Part shown: positions 6,024 to 7,746 of the stretch, piece after piece
Layout of the letters: the number at the start of each line of letters is the position of its first letter
Position numbering within the stretch: position 1 is the stretch's first letter
DNA from: a bacterium
GTDB lineage: Bacteria > Arandabacterota > Arandabacteria > Arandabacterales > Arandabacteraceae
NCBI GenBank assembly: GCA_025774405.1
Contig: JALGWB010000088.1
Coordinates: 1-7,746 of the forward strand
DNA: 7,746 nt
Reading direction: 5' to 3'
The notes under the pieces: model-generated
What the model saw: the letters and a program-made list of their open reading frames with translations, nothing else
The model's database searches: none
Told to the model about the DNA's origin: nothing
Translations under genes and position numbers: made by a program

Positions 6024-7226
6024 CTACCCGAGAACGGAGATAAGCTGGCGCCTGGCACTCTCAAGTGCCTGGGCTACCGCTTCGACTTTTCGTCCTCCAC
6101 CCTGACAAACCTCAGGTCTGCCACCCCCCTTGCCCCCCAACACCTCACACGCAACAGCGATGACGGGCCGCATATCAAGGTCAAGATCCATGGAACGTGA
6201 GAATACAAGATGAACCCGTTCCTTGCCTGCTGCAAGCAAGGCCACCCTCCTGGGTTTACTTGTGAGTTCGAGAGCAAAAGCCCTTATCGCTGAAGCATCC
6301 TTCTCCCTGAGATGAGAGACAATCAGCTCTATATCCTTAATATGTTCGATCTTCTCTTCAAGCTGCCTTGCCTCAAAGCAAACCAGTTTGGCTTCGAGCT
6401 CTTCAATGCGATTATGCTGCTGTCGGGTCAACTCCATGATATTACGAATCTGAGCCGGGATGTTGATGTCCTTTGTAGTAAGTTCCTGGGCGAGTTCGAC
6501 GATGAAGCGGCTCTTCCAGAAATAGTCATCCTCCGCAAGCCTGCCACATATGAATTCAATCCTTGAAGTGTCCCTGACCTTTTCCCAGCGCAGAATCTTT
6601 ATAAGCCCAACCTCACCAGTTCGTCTGCAGTGCGTGCCACCACAAGGTGATTTATCAAATCCATCAATCTCAACAATTCTCAGAACCTTCCTCTTGAGTG
6701 GCTTCTTGATCCTGAGGCCTTCAACCTCGCCAGCCGGTGCCTCATAGATCTTGACAGGACGATCTTCATAGACAATTGAATTCGCCAATCGCTCCACATC
6801 GGCCAGATGCTGCCAGTCAAGATCGAGGCGGTCAACATCTATGGTGGAGTGGTCTATCCCGAGTTTTGAAGAGACTGTCCTCGCATTGAGTTTCGAAAGG
6901 AAAGCCTGGGAGAGAATGTGCTGACCAGTGTGCTGTTGCATATTGATGAATCTTCGTTGCCAATCTATCCTGCCCTCGACCTGCGTTCCAATGCCAAAGC
7001 CTGGCTTATCGGGCGTCAGATGAAGGATATGATTGTCTTGCTCAATGACATCGACAACCTGTAATCCGCCGAGTGTGCCTCTATCCGATGGCTGTCCACC
7101 AGATTCAGGATAGAAACCTGTCGCGTCCAGCACTATCGCATAGCCATCCTCATGCTTGAATATGTCAACAACCCTGGCTTCGAAGGAAGTCTGGTAGCTG
7201 TCTTCCTGATAGATGCGCCCTGACAA
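6024..7226 (-). CDS. alaX: Alanyl-tRNA editing protein, AlaX-L type with DHHA1 domain
   Basis: A 400-aa stand-alone relative of the AlaRS editing domain. It hydrolyses serine or glycine wrongly attached to tRNA-Ala. Order: an N-terminal beta-rich domain (1-95, with FYPESGGQPSD at 38-48), the zinc-binding editing domain (96-230) and a helical linker (about 265-300). A DHHA1 domain (about 310-400) carries the glycine-rich GGKGGGRPEVCQGGG at 364-378. Zinc ligands are present as HTGQH (H99, H103) and CGGTH (C195, H199). The DHHA1 domain marks the long form (AlaX-L). There is no aminoacylation domain, so this is not a truncated AlaRS. The start is TTG (7226-7224), supported by AAAAGGAAGG 9 nt upstream and by the family N-terminus (IYQEDSY...FEARV). 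It begins 2 nt after the DUF4340 stop codon, with its ribosome site inside that gene, so the two are probably translationally coupled. Confidence 0.94.
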   Translation of the reverse strand: MSGRIYQEDSYQTSFEARVVDIFKHEDGYAIVLDATGFYPESGGQPSDRGTLGGLQVVDVIEQDNHILHLTPDKPGFGIGTQVEGRIDWQRRFINMQQHTGQHILSQAFLSKLNARTVSSKLGIDHSTIDVDRLDLDWQHLADVERLANSIVYEDRPVKIYEAPAGEVEGLRIKKPLKRKVLRIVEIDGFDKSPCGGTHCRRTGEVGLIKILRWEKVRDTSRIEFICGRLAEDDYFWKSRFIVELAQELTTKDINIPAQIRNIMELTRQQHNRIEELEAKLVCFEARQLEEKIEHIKDIELIVSHLREKDASAIRAFALELTSKPRRVALLAAGKERVHLVFSRSMDLDLDMRPVIAVACEVLGGKGGGRPEVCQGGGRKVEAVAQALESARRQLISVLG

Positions 7227-7228
7227 GC

Positions 7229-7746
7229 CTAGCTGCCTTCCTTTTGCTCCTCGGTTTCTTTGGCTCGCAGAACCTTTAGCTTTGGCATTATGGCATTGAC
7301 CTTGTAGCTGGCGACCAGATAGACAATGTCTCCAGGTTCAGATTTGGTATAGATGCGCTTGCGGTCGGTCATGTTACCGAAAAGCAGTTTCTGCTGTTTG
7401 CCACCGCTAAGTTCAAACCAGACTGAAGAATCAGCCTCAGCGAGACCCGATCCCTCAACTGGCGCTCTACCCGCAATCTCTTCACCCTTCAGATAGGCGA
7501 GTGTTCTCAGCAGCGTTGAGACCCGCTCTTTGTCACACGCCAGGCTTTCTGGCTCACTGATGTACCAGCTTCCCTCGGCATCCCGCAGAAGAGTCACCTT
7601 CTCTGTCGGACGCTCGATGCGCACCTTCTCGATATCAAAAGGCTTGCAGCCGCAGATCGCCAAATCCTGCCATGTTCGCCTTCCTCTGTCAAAGACCGGT
7701 GGGAGATAACTCGGGGTCAGAATGACTTCATCGGTAAAGACATTCC
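7229..7746 (-). CDS. DUF4340 domain protein, 5' end missing
   Basis: The frame is open from the right edge to the TAG at 7229, giving 172 codons including the stop. A possible TTG at 7663 should not be taken as the start, because the homologous sequence continues upstream (LTPSYLPPVFDRGRRTWQDL before AICGCKP). Visible parts match DUF4340: FDIEKVRIERP, then WYISEPESLACD, LLRTLAYLKGEEI and KLLFGNMTDRKRIYTKSEPG with DIVYLVASYKVNAIMP. DUF4340 proteins are usually anchored by one N-terminal transmembrane segment and often lie beside GldG-like ABC-transporter genes. That region would be outside the window, so neither point can be checked here. The C-terminus is charged and probably disordered (RAKETEEQKEGS). 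The molecular role of the family is unknown. It is followed after 2 nt by alaX. Confidence 0.8.
   Translation of the reverse strand, partial: NVFTDEVILTPSYLPPVFDRGRRTWQDLAICGCKPFDIEKVRIERPTEKVTLLRDAEGSWYISEPESLACDKERVSTLLRTLAYLKGEEIAGRAPVEGSGLAEADSSVWFELSGGKQQKLLFGNMTDRKRIYTKSEPGDIVYLVASYKVNAIMPKLKVLRAKETEEQKEGS

Noticed and set aside
7661..7663. TTG as the start of the DUF4340 protein
   Set aside because: The frame is open to the window edge and the upstream translation looks like continued DUF4340 sequence, so the true start is outside the window.

Overview
The window looks like ordinary chromosomal DNA from a diderm (Gram-negative-type) bacterium, most likely an uncultivated lineage of or near the FCB superphylum (the Bacteroidota/Chlorobiota/Fibrobacterota side). 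Four things point there. The sigma-70 factor is short (287 aa), lacks region 1.1 and has the layout of Bacteroidota-type primary sigma factors. The LpxH-type phosphatase most resembles the Bacteroidota form and implies lipid A. There is a PorV/PorQ (UPF0164) outer-membrane barrel, and a DUF4340 protein. The best promoter-like sequences are nevertheless close to the classical TTGACA/TATAAT consensus rather than the Bacteroidota -33/-7 type, so a non-Bacteroidota member of this assemblage fits better. The phylum assignment is inference.

Layout. Positions 4002 down to 1 (minus strand) hold a four-gene run with small gaps of 55, 71 and 34 nt: an HtrA/Deg serine protease with a possible lipoprotein signal, an RpoD-like sigma factor, a membrane-anchored M23 murein endopeptidase with a coiled coil, and the first 195 codons of a PflX-type radical SAM protein that leaves the window on the left. 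A 263-nt divergent intergenic region (4003-4265) separates htrA from lpxH on the plus strand. It contains two promoter-like elements facing htrA, one facing lpxH, and a long inverted repeat. lpxH (4266-5003) converges on a second minus-strand run: the 3' part of a DUF4340 gene entering from the right edge (7746-7229), an AlaX-L alanyl-tRNA editing protein (7226-6024), and the PorV/PorQ-like barrel (5970-5023).

How they fit together. Most genes concern the cell envelope: periplasmic protein quality control (HtrA), cell-wall remodelling (M23), lipid A synthesis (LpxH) and an outer-membrane barrel. AlaX removes serine or glycine from mischarged tRNA-Ala. The sigma factor lying behind HtrA is the most suggestive regulatory link, but the sequence does not show that it controls these genes.

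No tRNA, rRNA, CRISPR array, insertion sequence, prophage gene or integration scar was seen, and no clear new system was found. The best leads are small: the double promoter of htrA with an ECF-like GGAACTT -35, a Tyr-to-Cys change in the DNA-melting region of the sigma factor, an 18-bp perfect palindrome inside htrA, and the inverted repeat between htrA and lpxH.
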